NCBI RefSeq assembly: GCF_001429395.1
Contig: NZ_LMJT01000034.1
Coordinates: forward strand, 124,001-188,000
Length of the DNA: 64,000 bases
Direction: 5' to 3'
Source of the DNA: Allobosea sp. Root381
GTDB lineage: Bacteria > Pseudomonadota > Alphaproteobacteria > Rhizobiales > Beijerinckiaceae
The translations under genes were made by a program, and so were the position numbers. Positions 34,101 to 43,326 of the stretch are shown piece after piece. The first letter of the stretch is position 1. Each line of letters begins with the position of its first letter. The notes beneath the pieces were generated by a model. The model was given only the letters and a program-made list of their open reading frames with translations, was not told where the DNA came from and made no database searches.

Positions 34101-34405
34101 GGAAGTCTCTCCAGACAATAGGAAAACGGCAGTGACGGGCTGGCCCGCAGCGGCCTCCCGAGGGGGCCTGCGGGTCCGTCGGAGAAGAAGTTTCCACACA
34201 ATGTTGAGGTGTGCAATTGCATATTGGTGATTTTATCCAATTGACAGTTGGATATTTTCTCCGATTTTCTAAGGGCAGTTTCGAGGGGAGAAACCGTTTG
34301 GCGGTCGCGCAGAACACAGCAGTCCCTGGCTCGCCAGGCCAGGCACTTCCGGAGCAAGCCGTGCGGCACCACGCATCGGCGGGCCATGCCGGCGGCGTCA
34401 TCGCC
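34101..34405. promoter_or_regulatory. Divergent AT-rich control region
   Basis: This 305-bp gap separates the minus-strand hydrolase genes from the plus-strand ABC operon. Its middle (about 34190-34275) is far more AT-rich than the surroundings. It contains the perfect palindrome TGCAATTGCA (34212-34221) and the inverted repeat ATCCAA-TTGACAG-TTGGAT (34235-34253), which includes a consensus -35 box TTGACA (34241-34246) with GATTTT 16-17 bases downstream. These are the best candidates for binding of the GntR regulator encoded at 38275. Confidence 0.55.
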
Positions 34406-35197
34406 ATGCGCGGACTGATCCGCTTTCTCATCTTCGTCGGCGTCGCGCTGATGCTGATCCCGCTGCTGATGACCGCCTATATGAGCCTCTTCGCGGACGG
34501 CGTGGTGACCTACCCGCCGAGCGGCTACACGCTCTCCTGGTACACAAGGCTCGCGGAGTTTCCGAAATTCGCCCAGTCGCTGGGAACGAGCCTTCGGGTG
34601 GCGGCGATGGCGACGCTCTGCAGCCTCCTGATCGGCGTGCCCGCCAGCATCGCGCTGGTTCGCTACAGCTTTCCGGGCCGCGGCGCGCTCAACGTGCTGC
34701 TGCTGTCGCCCCTGACGGTTCCGGGCGTCGTGATCGGCCTCGGCCTCTATGTGCTGATGGTCGATGTCGAGATCCGCACCGAGCTACCACTGACCGGCTC
34801 CGACTGGGTCCTGGTGCTGGCGCATCTGCTGATCACCACGCCGTGGGTCGTCCGGCTCTGCGTCGCCAACCTCGTGCAGCTCGATCGCTCGATCGAGGAG
34901 GCCGCCGCCAATCTCGGCGCCTCGCCAATCCGCGTCCTGTTCAGCGTGACGCTGCCGATGATGCGCCAGGGCATTGTCGCCGCAGCGCTGTTCGCCTTCA
35001 TCGTCTCGTTCGAGAACATCGAGATGACGCTGTTCCTGATCAGCCCCGGGATGATCACCTTCCCGATCTCGGTGCTGCAATACCTCGAATACCGCTTCGA
35101 TCCCCTCGTCGCCTCGGTCGTGGTCGTCCAGACCGCCGTCATCGCGGCGCTGCTGCTGGCGATCGACCGGTACGTCAAGCTGAGCAAGGTCGTCTGA
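34406..35197 (+). CDS. ABC transporter permease, PotC-like
   Basis: A 263-residue inner-membrane permease with six hydrophobic segments (FLIFVGVALMLIPLLMTAYM at the start). The coupling EAA loop is SIEEAAANLGASPIRVLFSV. The family is that of spermidine/putrescine and opine/2-aminoethylphosphonate importers. The ATG at 34406 starts directly with TM1; an open frame upstream to 34211 is not supported. It overlaps the ATPase gene by one base (TGATG). First gene of the operon. Confidence 0.9.
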   Translation: MRGLIRFLIFVGVALMLIPLLMTAYMSLFADGVVTYPPSGYTLSWYTRLAEFPKFAQSLGTSLRVAAMATLCSLLIGVPASIALVRYSFPGRGALNVLLLSPLTVPGVVIGLGLYVLMVDVEIRTELPLTGSDWVLVLAHLLITTPWVVRLCVANLVQLDRSIEEAAANLGASPIRVLFSVTLPMMRQGIVAAALFAFIVSFENIEMTLFLISPGMITFPISVLQYLEYRFDPLVASVVVVQTAVIAALLLAIDRYVKLSKVV

Positions 35198-36315
35198 TGA
35201 GCCAAGTCTCTTCTATGAACACTGATTCCCATCTCCGCATCGAAGGCCTCACCAAGGTCTACGGTTCGACCGCCGCGGTCTCCGACGTCAATCTCGAGGT
35301 CCGCCAGGGCGAGTTGCTCGTGCTGCTCGGCCCCTCCGGCTGCGGCAAGACGACGACGCTGCGCCTCGTCGCCGGCTTCGTCGCCGCCACCAGCGGCCGC
35401 ATCCTGGTCGAAGGCAAGGACTTCGCCGCCCTGCCGCCCTATCAGCGCGAGATGGGCATGGTCTTCCAGAGCTATGCCCTGTTCCCGCATCTGACGGTGG
35501 CGCAGAACGTCACCTTCGGCCTGCGCATGCGCAAGCTGCCCAAGGCCGAGATCGACCGCCGGCTCGAAGAGACGCTGGCGATGGTCAAGCTGACGCCGAT
35601 GGCGGACCGCTACCCCCGCCAGCTCTCGGGCGGCCAGCAGCAGCGCGTCGCGCTGGCGCGGGCGCTAGCCATCCGGCCCAAGGTGCTGCTGCTCGACGAA
35701 CCGCTCTCCAATCTCGACGCCAATCTGCGTCAGTCGGTGGCGCGCGAGATCCGGCAGCTCCAGAAGGCGGCGGGGCTGACGGCCCTGATGGTCACCCACG
35801 ACCAGGACGAGGCCATGACCATGGCCGACCGGCTGGTGCTGATGAGCGACGGCAAGGTCCAGCAGGTCGGCACCCAGGAAGAGCTTTACGAGCAGCCGCT
35901 CAACCCCTTCGTTGCCCGCTTCATCGGCCACAGCAATCTGGTCGAGGGCGAGCTCGTCGAGGCCGACACCTTCCGCCTGCCCGGCGGCACCGTGCTGAAG
36001 CTCGCCGGCCGCTATGCCGGCCGTGGCCCGCATACCCTGGCGCTGCGCCCCGAGCGCCTGCGCCTGCTCGGTGCGAACGAGGCCGCGCCGCCGCTGGCGA
36101 CCGCCCGCGTCGAGGACGCGACCTATGTCGGCGACCACATCGACTACCTGCTGACCCTCGAGGACGGCAGCAGCCTCGCTTTGCACGAGCCCACGGGCGC
36201 GGCCGGGACCGCACGGCGCGCGGTCGGCGAGACCGTGGGCATCGCCTGGGACGGCGCCAACGAGCGCCTGTTCGACGCCGCGAAGACCACCGTTCCCGCC
36301 CTGGCTGCGGCCTGA
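35197..36315 (+). CDS. ABC transporter ATP-binding protein, PotA-like
   Basis: A 372-residue ATPase: Walker [20 protein letters not shown]-loop [14 protein letters not shown], signature [16 protein letters not shown], Walker [13 protein letters not shown] and the switch His in [16 protein letters not shown]. The C-terminal TOBE domain (about 285-360; [11 protein letters not shown]) is typical for the polyamine/sulfate/sugar import class. It overlaps the first permease gene, and 45 bp separate it from the binding-protein gene. Confidence 0.94.
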   Translation: MSQVSSMNTDSHLRIEGLTKVYGSTAAVSDVNLEVRQGELLVLLGPSGCGKTTTLRLVAGFVAATSGRILVEGKDFAALPPYQREMGMVFQSYALFPHLTVAQNVTFGLRMRKLPKAEIDRRLEETLAMVKLTPMADRYPRQLSGGQQQRVALARALAIRPKVLLLDEPLSNLDANLRQSVAREIRQLQKAAGLTALMVTHDQDEAMTMADRLVLMSDGKVQQVGTQEELYEQPLNPFVARFIGHSNLVEGELVEADTFRLPGGTVLKLAGRYAGRGPHTLALRPERLRLLGANEAAPPLATARVEDATYVGDHIDYLLTLEDGSSLALHEPTGAAGTARRAVGETVGIAWDGANERLFDAAKTTVPALAAA

Positions 36316-36360
36316 GGCTCGACCGAACCGACAACGACAACAGACGAGGGACAAGACGAG

Positions 36361-37407
36361 ATGACGGATCTGATCACCCCCAACCGCAGGCAGCTTCTGA
36401 CGCTGGCCGCGGGCGCCGCCGCGACGCCGTTCGCGCCGGCCATCCTGCGCGCGCAGGAAGCCTCCGGCCGCTGCGTCGTCAGCACCTGGGGCGGCGACTA
36501 TGCCAAGCTGCTGACGCAGAACATCGAGGAGCCGCTGCTCAAGCCCAAGGGCCTGGAGATCGTCCAGGACGCCGGCACCGAGCCCACCCGCGTCGCCAAG
36601 TCGATCGCGCAGCGGCGCCTGCCGCGCGGCAGTGTCGACGTGATCTGCCTGCAGGCTCCCACGGCTCATGATCTCGAGGAGTCGGGGCTTCTGGAGCCGC
36701 TCGACGAGAGCAAGGTGCCGAACCTCAAATACGTCCAGAAGACGTTCGCGAACCCCTACTCGATCCCGCACATCTACAGCCCGCAGGTGATCGCCTACAG
36801 CCCCGAGCGCGTGAAGACGCCGCCGAAGAACTTCACCGAGATGGAGGCCTATGGCGAGAAGGTCGGCATCCTCGACACCAGCTACATCTGGGTCGCGATG
36901 GCAGCGGCCCTGAAGGGCCAGGGCGACCCCTCCAAATTCGCCGAGGCGAAGGCCAATCTCGAGAAGCTCGTCAAGGCCGGCGCCAAGGTCTACACCTCGA
37001 CCGAAGCCTTCGCCCCGGGCATCAAGTCCGGTGAGATCGATGTCGGCCTCGTCTGGCATGCGCGCGTGCTGTTCTGGAAGAAAGGCGGCGTCGAGATGGC
37101 CTCCTCCTTCCCGGAGGAAGGCTGCATGACCTATGTCTCCAGCATGTGCGTGCTGAAGAACGCGCCCAACAAGGCCGCCGCCTTCGCCTATCTCAACGCA
37201 GCGCTCGACCCGCGCGCCCAGCGCGGCTTCGCCGAGAGCATGAGCTACCACCCGACCATCACCAATGCGGCTCTCGAAGGCGAGATCGCCAAGAGCCTCG
37301 CTTTGCCGGAGCCCGCGCCGAAGCTGATCCCCGCGCCCTATCCCGAGCTCAGCGCCGCGCGCGACGAGCTGAACGATTGGTGGCGCCGTCTGCTGGAGCG
37401 TCGCTGA
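36361..37407 (+). CDS. ABC transporter substrate-binding protein, PotD-like
   Basis: A 348-residue periplasmic binding protein. The N-terminus has a twin-arginine-like signal (NRRQLLTLAAGAAATPFAPA, cleavage near LRAQEA). The mature part follows the PotD/type 2 fold: VVSTWGGDYAKLLTQNIEEP, ARVLFWKKGGVEMASSFPEE, AFAYLNAALDPRAQRGFAES. Acidic residues that bind the amines of polyamines cannot be placed with certainty, so the ligand is not determined. It lies between the ATPase and the second permease. Confidence 0.9.
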   Translation: MTDLITPNRRQLLTLAAGAAATPFAPAILRAQEASGRCVVSTWGGDYAKLLTQNIEEPLLKPKGLEIVQDAGTEPTRVAKSIAQRRLPRGSVDVICLQAPTAHDLEESGLLEPLDESKVPNLKYVQKTFANPYSIPHIYSPQVIAYSPERVKTPPKNFTEMEAYGEKVGILDTSYIWVAMAAALKGQGDPSKFAEAKANLEKLVKAGAKVYTSTEAFAPGIKSGEIDVGLVWHARVLFWKKGGVEMASSFPEEGCMTYVSSMCVLKNAPNKAAAFAYLNAALDPRAQRGFAESMSYHPTITNAALEGEIAKSLALPEPAPKLIPAPYPELSAARDELNDWWRRLLERR

Positions 37408-37408
37408 C

Positions 37409-38263
37409 ATGACCGCGCGCCGGCCCGAGGGGCTCACCGCTTCGCTGCTCATCGGGCCGGCGACCTTGATCGTCATGCTGTCGCTGGTGCTGCCGCTGGC
37501 GGTGCTCGCCCGCTACAGCCTGAACCAGTACGACCGCAAGACCTTCATGGTGGAGGCGTTCTCGCCGGAGAACTACCTGCGCTTCTTCACGGACCCCTTC
37601 TATACCGGGGTTCTCTGGACGACCTTCAGCATCGCCATCACGACGACGGTGCTCTGCCTGATCCTCGGCTTCCCGATCGCCTACAAGCTGGCGCGCTCGC
37701 AGAGCCGCTGGAAGTCGATCGGCGTCCTGCTGATCATCCTGCCGCTCTTCATCGGCTCGACCGTGCGTGCGCTCGGCTGGATGGGCGTGTTGGGCCGCGG
37801 CGGCATCGTCGATGCGGCCTATGGCGCGCTCGGCGGCGAAGGCATCTCGCTACTCTACACCTCCTTCGCCGTCGGGCTCGGCATCCTCTCGATCAACCTG
37901 CCCTATATGATCCTGACGCTGCAGAGCGTGATCGAGGGCATCGATGCGCGGCTCGAGGAGGCTGCCGACAGCCTCGGCGCCGACGCGCCGCGCCGCTTCT
38001 GGCATGTCGTGCTGCCGCTCGCTTTGCCCGGCATCGCCACCGGCGGCATCCTGGTCTTCATCCTCGCGATGAACGCCTATGCCACGCCGTTCCTGCTCGG
38101 CGGCGCGCGCTTCCAGATGATGGCACCGATGCTCTATCGAGAGTTCGCGGTGAACAACAACTGGCCCTTCGCGGCAGCGATTGCCTTCATCCTGATGCTG
38201 ACGACATTGTCGCTGACGGCGATCTCCGGCCTCGTCATCCAGCGCCGCTACAAGGCAGCATAG
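37409..38263 (+). CDS. ABC transporter permease, PotB-like
   Basis: A 284-residue permease with six hydrophobic segments and the coupling loop IDARLEEAADSLGADAPRRF. It begins LLIGPATLIVMLSLVLPLAV, and the LRFFTDPFYTGVLWTTFSIA region is typical for the PotB subgroup. One base separates it from the binding-protein stop. With the PotC-like permease at 34406 it forms the heterodimeric channel. Confidence 0.92.
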   Translation: MTARRPEGLTASLLIGPATLIVMLSLVLPLAVLARYSLNQYDRKTFMVEAFSPENYLRFFTDPFYTGVLWTTFSIAITTTVLCLILGFPIAYKLARSQSRWKSIGVLLIILPLFIGSTVRALGWMGVLGRGGIVDAAYGALGGEGISLLYTSFAVGLGILSINLPYMILTLQSVIEGIDARLEEAADSLGADAPRRFWHVVLPLALPGIATGGILVFILAMNAYATPFLLGGARFQMMAPMLYREFAVNNNWPFAAAIAFILMLTTLSLTAISGLVIQRRYKAA

Positions 38264-38274
38264 GCACCCCCACG

Positions 38275-39015
38275 ATGATCGGCCCCGTCTCCACCCGCGC
38301 GAAGCTTCCTCAGTTCCGCCAGACCGTGACCGGGGCCGCGGTCGCGGAGCTGCGCCGCCGCATCCTCTCCGGCGCGGTCGCGGCCGGCGAGGCGCTGCGG
38401 CAGGACGCCTTGGCGAAGGAGTTCGGCATCAGCAGGATCCCGATCCGCGAGGCCTTCCATCAGCTCGCGGCCGAGGGGCTGGTCACGCTGCATCCGCATC
38501 GTGGGGCGGTGGTGACGGCGCTGTCGGCCTCCGAGATCGCCGAGCTGTTCGACCTGCGCGCCATGCTCGAACCGGACCTGATCCGGCGTGCCGTGCCGCA
38601 GATGCAGCCGAGCGACATCACCCGCGCCGAGATCATCCTCGCCGACTACGACGCTGCGATCCGCAACGGCGACCTCGACGCCTATGGCGAGTTGAACACC
38701 GAGTATCACCTGTCGCTCTACCAGGTCGCCGGCCGCCAGCAGACGCTCGAACTCGTGCGCGTGCTCCTCGCCAACACCGACCGCTACACCCGCGTCCAGC
38801 TCACGATGTCGGACGGGGCGACCGCGCGGGCGAAGCAGGAACACGCCGCGCTGCTGGAGTTCTGCCGCAAGGGCGATGCCGAGGGCGCCGCCCTGCTGAC
38901 GCTCAACCACGTCATGGCCGTTCGCCAGGACCTGCTGACGCTGCTGCAGCCCGAGGAGGACGGGCCCGCAGAGCCGCAGGCATTGACGGCCGCCGACGCC
39001 GCACCCTCGAGCTGA
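38275..39015 (+). CDS. GntR-family regulator, FadR subgroup (FCD domain)
   Basis: A 246-residue regulator with an N-terminal winged helix (AELRRRILSGAVAAGEALRQ, LAKEFGISRIPIREAFHQLA, GAVVTALSASEIAELFDLRA) and a helical FCD ligand domain (GELNTEYHLSLYQVAGRQQT; His/Asp residues likely bind a metal and the effector). It lies 11 bp after the permease and before the peptidase, so it is probably the local repressor responding to the transported compound or a breakdown product. Candidate operators are in the 34101-34405 region. Confidence 0.9.
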   Translation: MIGPVSTRAKLPQFRQTVTGAAVAELRRRILSGAVAAGEALRQDALAKEFGISRIPIREAFHQLAAEGLVTLHPHRGAVVTALSASEIAELFDLRAMLEPDLIRRAVPQMQPSDITRAEIILADYDAAIRNGDLDAYGELNTEYHLSLYQVAGRQQTLELVRVLLANTDRYTRVQLTMSDGATARAKQEHAALLEFCRKGDAEGAALLTLNHVMAVRQDLLTLLQPEEDGPAEPQALTAADAAPSS

Positions 39016-39072
39016 CCTGAATCGCTTTCGACATCACGACCCCTCAAGGCTGAGAACGAGGATAAGAAGACC

Positions 39073-40284
39073 ATGACGATTGGAGTGGGTGGCTCGAGCT
39101 TCGAGGCGGAACTCGCCAAGCTGAAGCCGATGACGGGCGGCATTGAGCCGATCGCCGTCAAGGAATTCAAGGAGCGGATCGCCAAGGCGCAGGCTTTGCT
39201 GCGCGAGCAGGGCCTGCAGGCGCTCTATCTCGATACCTCGACGAGCCTGGCCTATTTCACCGGCATCCAGCTCGGCCTGACCGAGCGCCTGCACGGCGCG
39301 ATCATCCCCGTCGAGGGCGAGATCGCCTATCTCAGCCCGACCTTCGAGGAGCCGAAGACGCGCGAATACATGAAGTTCGGCGACGACGTCCGCTGCTGGG
39401 AAGAGCATGAGGACCCGACCGAGCTGGTGATCGAGACCATCCGCAGCATGGGCTACGAGAGCGGCCAGGTCGCGCTCGATCCGCACACGCCCTTCTACAT
39501 CGTCGACGGGCTGCGCAAGGCCGGAAACCGCTTCTCCTTCGTCCACGGCAATTCGATCACGGCGACCTGCCGGCAGCTGAAGTCGGCGGCCGAGATCGCG
39601 CTGATCCAGCGCGCCATGGACATCACCATGGAGGTGCACCGCGCCGCCGCACGCGCCCTGCAGGTCGGCGTCACCACCGGCCAGGTCCAGCTCTTCCTCG
39701 ATCAGGCCCATCGCAAGCTCGGCATGAGCTGGACCAGCGGCGCCGCCCAGTTCGGCGAGGCGACCGCCTATCCCCATGGCGTGCCCTATGAGCAGACGCT
39801 CCAGGACGGCGACATGGTGCTGATCGACATGGGCACCAAGGTCGGCGGCTATCGCTCCGACATCACCCGCACCTATGTCTTCGGCGAGGCGACCGACCGC
39901 CAGCGCGAGATCTGGAACCTCGAGAAGAAGGCGCAGCTCGCCGGCTTCGCCGCCGCCAAGCTCGGCGACCCTTGCGAGAACGTCGATTTCGGCGCGCGCG
40001 GCGTCATCGAGGCGGCAGGGTTCGGCCCCGGCTACAAGGTGCCCGGCCTGCCCCACCGCACCGGCCATGGGCTCGGACTCGACGTCCATGAGGAGTCCTT
40101 CATGGTGAAGGGCAACAAGACGCCGTTGCAGGTCGGCATGTGCTTCTCGGTCGAACCGATGATGTGCATCTACGGCGAGTTCGGCGTGCGCCTCGAGGAC
40201 ATCGCCTACATGGCGCAGGACGGGGCGCGCTGGTTCACCGAGCCGTCCCACAGCGTCGACGACCCCTTCGCCTACGAAACCTGA
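39073..40284 (+). CDS. M24-family Xaa-Pro-type peptidase / creatinase-fold hydrolase
   Basis: A 403-residue protein with an N-terminal creatinase-like domain (about 30-165) and a pita-bread catalytic domain. All five metal ligands can be placed: Asp in VLIDMGTKVGGY and SDITRTYVFG, His in HRTGHGLGLDVHEE, Glu in MCFSVEPMM and Glu in VRLEDIAYM. Members include Xaa-Pro aminopeptidases, ectoine hydrolase (DoeA) and creatinase; the sequence does not decide between dipeptide and amidine substrates. Its place behind the GntR gene links it to the ABC uptake system. Confidence 0.88.
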   Translation: MTIGVGGSSFEAELAKLKPMTGGIEPIAVKEFKERIAKAQALLREQGLQALYLDTSTSLAYFTGIQLGLTERLHGAIIPVEGEIAYLSPTFEEPKTREYMKFGDDVRCWEEHEDPTELVIETIRSMGYESGQVALDPHTPFYIVDGLRKAGNRFSFVHGNSITATCRQLKSAAEIALIQRAMDITMEVHRAAARALQVGVTTGQVQLFLDQAHRKLGMSWTSGAAQFGEATAYPHGVPYEQTLQDGDMVLIDMGTKVGGYRSDITRTYVFGEATDRQREIWNLEKKAQLAGFAAAKLGDPCENVDFGARGVIEAAGFGPGYKVPGLPHRTGHGLGLDVHEESFMVKGNKTPLQVGMCFSVEPMMCIYGEFGVRLEDIAYMAQDGARWFTEPSHSVDDPFAYET

Positions 40285-40364
40285 GCAACTCTGCTGTGCA
40301 GCACGCCGCACAGCCCGTTCATCCCACCGTCAAGCCAGCCGAAGAATACGCAAAGGACAACATC

Positions 40365-41300
40365 ATGGCTTCGAATGTCTTCATGGGCACGATCCCGGCC
40401 CTCATGACGCCCTGCAAGGCGGACCGGTCGCCCGATTTCGACGCGCTCGTCCGCAAGGGCCAAGAACTGATCGCCGCCGGCATGTCGGCGGTGGTCTATT
40501 GCGGCTCGATGGGCGACTGGCCCCTCCTGACCGACGAAGAGCGCATGGAAGGCGTCGCCCGGCTGGTCAAGGCCGGCGTGCCCGTCATCGTCGGCACCGG
40601 CGCCCAGAACACGCAGCGCGCCGCCGCCTTCGCCAGGCACGCCAGCGACGTCGGCGCCAAGGGACTGATGGTCATCCCGCGCGTGCTCTCGCGCGGCAAC
40701 TCGCCAGCCGCCCAGGAAGCCCATTTTGCGGCGATCCTCGACGCCGCCAAGGGCCTGCCGGCTGTGATCTACAACAGCCCCTATTACGGCTTCGAGACCC
40801 GCGCCGAGCTGTTCTTCAAGCTGCGCGCGAGCTTCCCGAACCTGATCGGCTTCAAGGAGTTCGGCGGCGCCGAGAGCCTGACCTACGCGGCCGAGCATAT
40901 CAGCGGCCAGTCCGACGACATCACCCTGATGGTCGGCGTCGATACGCAGGTCGTCCACGGCTTCGTCAATTGCGGCGCCGCCGGTGCGATCACGGGCATC
41001 GGCAACGTGCTGCCGAAGCATGTCCTGCATCTGGTCGCGCTCTGCGAGAAGGCGGCGAAGGGCGATGTCGCGGCACGGACGAAGGCCCAGGAACTGGACA
41101 GCGCGCTCGGTGTCCTGTCGAGCTTCGACGAGGGCGCCGACCTCGTGCTTTACTACAAGTATCTGATGGTGCTCGAAGGCAACCCGGAATACGAGCTGAA
41201 CTTCAACGCCTCGGACGCCCTGAGCCAGGCGCAGAAGCACTACGCCCGTACCCAGCTCGAGCTGTTCAAGACCTGGTACGCGGCCTGGACGAAGGCCTGA
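40365..41300 (+). CDS. Dihydrodipicolinate synthase/N-acetylneuraminate lyase family protein
   Basis: A 311-residue class I aldolase-type TIM barrel. The Schiff-base Lys is in NLIGFKEFGG and the catalytic Tyr in AVIYNSPYYGF; the GTTGE loop of true DapA is replaced by YCGSMGDWPLLTDEER, so it is not the lysine-pathway enzyme. Relatives include pyruvate-forming lyases and 1-pyrroline-4-hydroxy-2-carboxylate deaminase of hydroxyproline catabolism, a reasonable but unproven candidate here given the peptidase neighbours. The ATG at 40365 has AAAGGA upstream. Last gene of the operon. Confidence 0.85.
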   Translation: MASNVFMGTIPALMTPCKADRSPDFDALVRKGQELIAAGMSAVVYCGSMGDWPLLTDEERMEGVARLVKAGVPVIVGTGAQNTQRAAAFARHASDVGAKGLMVIPRVLSRGNSPAAQEAHFAAILDAAKGLPAVIYNSPYYGFETRAELFFKLRASFPNLIGFKEFGGAESLTYAAEHISGQSDDITLMVGVDTQVVHGFVNCGAAGAITGIGNVLPKHVLHLVALCEKAAKGDVAARTKAQELDSALGVLSSFDEGADLVLYYKYLMVLEGNPEYELNFNASDALSQAQKHYARTQLELFKTWYAAWTKA

Positions 41301-41330
41301 TCAGGCGCCGGTCTTCGGACGAAATGTCCC

Positions 41331-41429
41331 GTCATCCCGGGCGACCGCAGGGAGACCCGTGATCCATGCCTGAACCGATCCGGAATGGGTCCCGGATCGG
41401 CGCCGCTGACGCGGCTTGCCCGGGATGAC
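41331..41429. repeat. Palindromic repeat with CCTGAACC core (copy 3)
   Basis: Perfect 11-bp ends GTCATCCCGGG (41331-41341) and CCCGGGATGAC (41419-41429). The inner part ATCCATGCCTGAACC and GATCCGGAATGGGTCCCGG matches copies at 9772 and 32677. Confidence 0.8.
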
Positions 41430-41486
41430 CGGGGTAGGTTTCGGAGCAAGGCAGCAGGCTCTGAGAGCGGCACTCACCGAATGAAC

Positions 41487-41515
41487 GAGCCCCGGTCCCG
41501 AACGGACCGGGGCTC
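41487..41515. terminator. Bidirectional terminator between convergent operons
   Basis: A perfect 12-bp GC-rich stem (GAGCCCCGGTCC / GGACCGGGGCTC) with a 5-base loop, followed on the plus strand by GTTTCGTTTC and on the minus strand by GTTCATT. It begins 9 bp after the aldolase stop and also faces the DHDPS-family gene. Confidence 0.8.
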
Positions 41516-41523
41516 GTTTCGTT

Positions 41524-42186
41524 TCAGCCGACCTTGCCGTAACCGGCGAATTTGGCGCCGACCCGCGCCATCTCCGCCTCGTCGAGGATGACCGGCTCCA
41601 GCCCGGAGGCGAGGATGTCGAGATACTGTCCGGCGAGGTTCTCGACCTCCGCCACGATCTGATGCGCCCCGGCGAGCGAGCCACCGAGCGCGATCACGCC
41701 GTGATTGGCGAGCAGCACAGCCTTGCGGCCCTCCAGCGCCCTGACCGCGTTCTCGGCCAGTTCAGGCGTGCCGAAGGTCGCATATTCGGCGCAGCGCACA
41801 TCCGCCCCGCCGCAGAGCGCGATCATGTAGTGGAAGGCTGGGATGCCGCGCCGGGTCGAGGACAGCGCGGTCGCGCGCGGCGAATGGGTGTGGACGATGG
41901 CCTGCGCATCCGGCCGCGCCCTGTAGATCGCCGCATGGAAGGGCCATTCAGACGACGGCTTGCGCTCGCCCGACAGCACGGCCCCGTCCAGCGACAGCTC
42001 GATCAGGTCGTCCGGCGTCGTGCGGGCATAGGGCAGCCCCGAAGGCGTGACCAGGAAGCCGCCCTCCGTCCGTGCCGAGACATTGCCGGATTTCGAGGGG
42101 CAGAAGCCCGCCTTGTCGATCGCCTGCGCGACCGCGACGATCTCCGCCGCGAGGTCCTGCCGGTTCATGCCCTGCCTGCTCATCAT
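41524..42186 (-). CDS. Class II aldolase/adducin family, probable methylthioribulose-1-phosphate aldolase
   Basis: A 220-residue zinc aldolase of the fuculose-1-phosphate aldolase/MtnB family. The catalytic Glu is in SSEWPFHAAIY, and the zinc His residues are in IVHTHSPRATAL and LLANHGVIAL. It starts 9 bp after mtnA, with tandem ATG codons at 42186 and 42183 and AAGG just before. In known DHAP-shunt clusters an aldolase of this family (Ald2) splits methylthioribulose 1-phosphate into DHAP and methylthioacetaldehyde. MtnB (dehydratase) is the alternative; no mtnC, mtnD or mtnK lies nearby, which favours the aldolase. Confidence 0.78.
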   Translation of the reverse strand: MMSRQGMNRQDLAAEIVAVAQAIDKAGFCPSKSGNVSARTEGGFLVTPSGLPYARTTPDDLIELSLDGAVLSGERKPSSEWPFHAAIYRARPDAQAIVHTHSPRATALSSTRRGIPAFHYMIALCGGADVRCAEYATFGTPELAENAVRALEGRKAVLLANHGVIALGGSLAGAHQIVAEVENLAGQYLDILASGLEPVILDEAEMARVGAKFAGYGKVG

Positions 42187-42195
42187 CTGCCTTGC

Positions 42196-43305
42196 TCAAT
42201 CTGCGGCGCCTGCCGCCCTTTCCGGAAACAGCCGGGCGAGACCGTCCGCGCTCGCCTCCGTGACGCCCCGCTCCGTGATCAGCCCCGTCACGAGCCGTGC
42301 CGGCGTGACGTCAAATGCAGGATTCGCCGCGTTACTGCCGGGAGCGAGCAGGCGAAAACTACGCACCTCGCCATCCTCGCCAACCCCGCTCAGATGCGTG
42401 ACCTCACGCGCGGAACGCTCCTCGATCGGGATGTCGCGTAAGCCATCCGAAAGGCTCCAATCGATCGTGGGCGAAGGTAGCGCGACATAGAAGGGCACGC
42501 CGTTGTCATGCGCCGCCAGCGCCTTCAGATAGGTGCCGATCTTGTTGGCGACATCGCCGGTCGCCGTCGTCCGGTCGGTCCCGACGATCACCATGTCGAC
42601 CTGGCCCTGCTGCATCAGATGCCCGCCGGCATTGTCCGCGATCACGGTATGAGGCACGCCATGCGCGCCGAGCTCGAAGGCGGTCAGCGCCGCGCCCTGG
42701 TTGCGCGGGCGCGTCTCGTCGACCCAGACATGGACGGGGATGCCCGCATCATGCGCCAGATAGATCGGCGCCAGCGCCGTGCCCCAGTCGACCGTGGCAA
42801 GCCAGCCGGCATTGCAATGGGTCAGGATGTTGACCGCCTTGCCGGCCGGGCGCTGCGCGGCAACGTCCCGGATCACTTCCAGCCCGTGCTCGCCGATGGC
42901 GCGGCACAGCGCGACATCCTCGTCGCAGATCGCGGCAGCCTCGGCATAGGCGGCTGCGCTCCGGTCCTCCGGCGCAAGCCCCGCGAGCCGCTCCCGCATC
43001 CGGCCAAGCGCCCAGTGCAGGTTGACCGCGGTCGGACGCGTCCCGCCGAGCATGGCCAGAGCTGCTTCCAGCGCCGCATCGGAAGGCTCGACCCGCATCG
43101 CCAGCGCAACGCCATAGGCGGCAGTCGCCCCGATCAGCGGCGCACCGCGCACCACCATGACGCGGATCGCCTCCGCCGCCGCCTCGGTCGAGGACAGCGT
43201 CACCGTCTCGAAGCGGAAGGGCAAGCGCGTCTGGTCGATCACGCAGACGCGCCAGCCATCCTGCGCAAGCCAGATCGTGCGGTAGGCCTGTCCCTGGATT
43301 TTCAC
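42196..43305 (-). CDS. mtnA: S-methyl-5-thioribose-1-phosphate isomerase
   Basis: A 369-residue enzyme of the eIF2B-alpha-like isomerase family that converts methylthioribose 1-phosphate to methylthioribulose 1-phosphate. Motifs: [19 protein letters not shown], the catalytic Cys in [36 protein letters not shown], the catalytic Asp in [20 protein letters not shown]. Its place between apt/mtnP and the class II aldolase defines the pathway. Length and start are normal. Confidence 0.94.
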   Translation of the reverse strand: MKIQGQAYRTIWLAQDGWRVCVIDQTRLPFRFETVTLSSTEAAAEAIRVMVVRGAPLIGATAAYGVALAMRVEPSDAALEAALAMLGGTRPTAVNLHWALGRMRERLAGLAPEDRSAAAYAEAAAICDEDVALCRAIGEHGLEVIRDVAAQRPAGKAVNILTHCNAGWLATVDWGTALAPIYLAHDAGIPVHVWVDETRPRNQGAALTAFELGAHGVPHTVIADNAGGHLMQQGQVDMVIVGTDRTTATGDVANKIGTYLKALAAHDNGVPFYVALPSPTIDWSLSDGLRDIPIEERSAREVTHLSGVGEDGEVRSFRLLAPGSNAANPAFDVTPARLVTGLITERGVTEASADGLARLFPERAAGAAD

Positions 43306-43326
43306 GCGACACCCGTTTCCTTGAGC

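Noticed and set aside
40365..41300. Calling the DHDPS-family gene dapA
   Set aside because: The GTTGE loop of lysine-pathway DapA is replaced by GSMGDW, and the gene sits in a catabolic operon.
31026..41300. Recently transferred island marked by tRNA or integrase
   Set aside because: No integrase, transposase, tRNA or direct-repeat boundary was seen, and coding composition appears like that of the neighbours.
41524..42186. Calling the class II aldolase mtnB outright
   Set aside because: MtnB and the shunt aldolase belong to the same family and cannot be separated from sequence alone; the lack of neighbouring mtnC/mtnD favours the aldolase.
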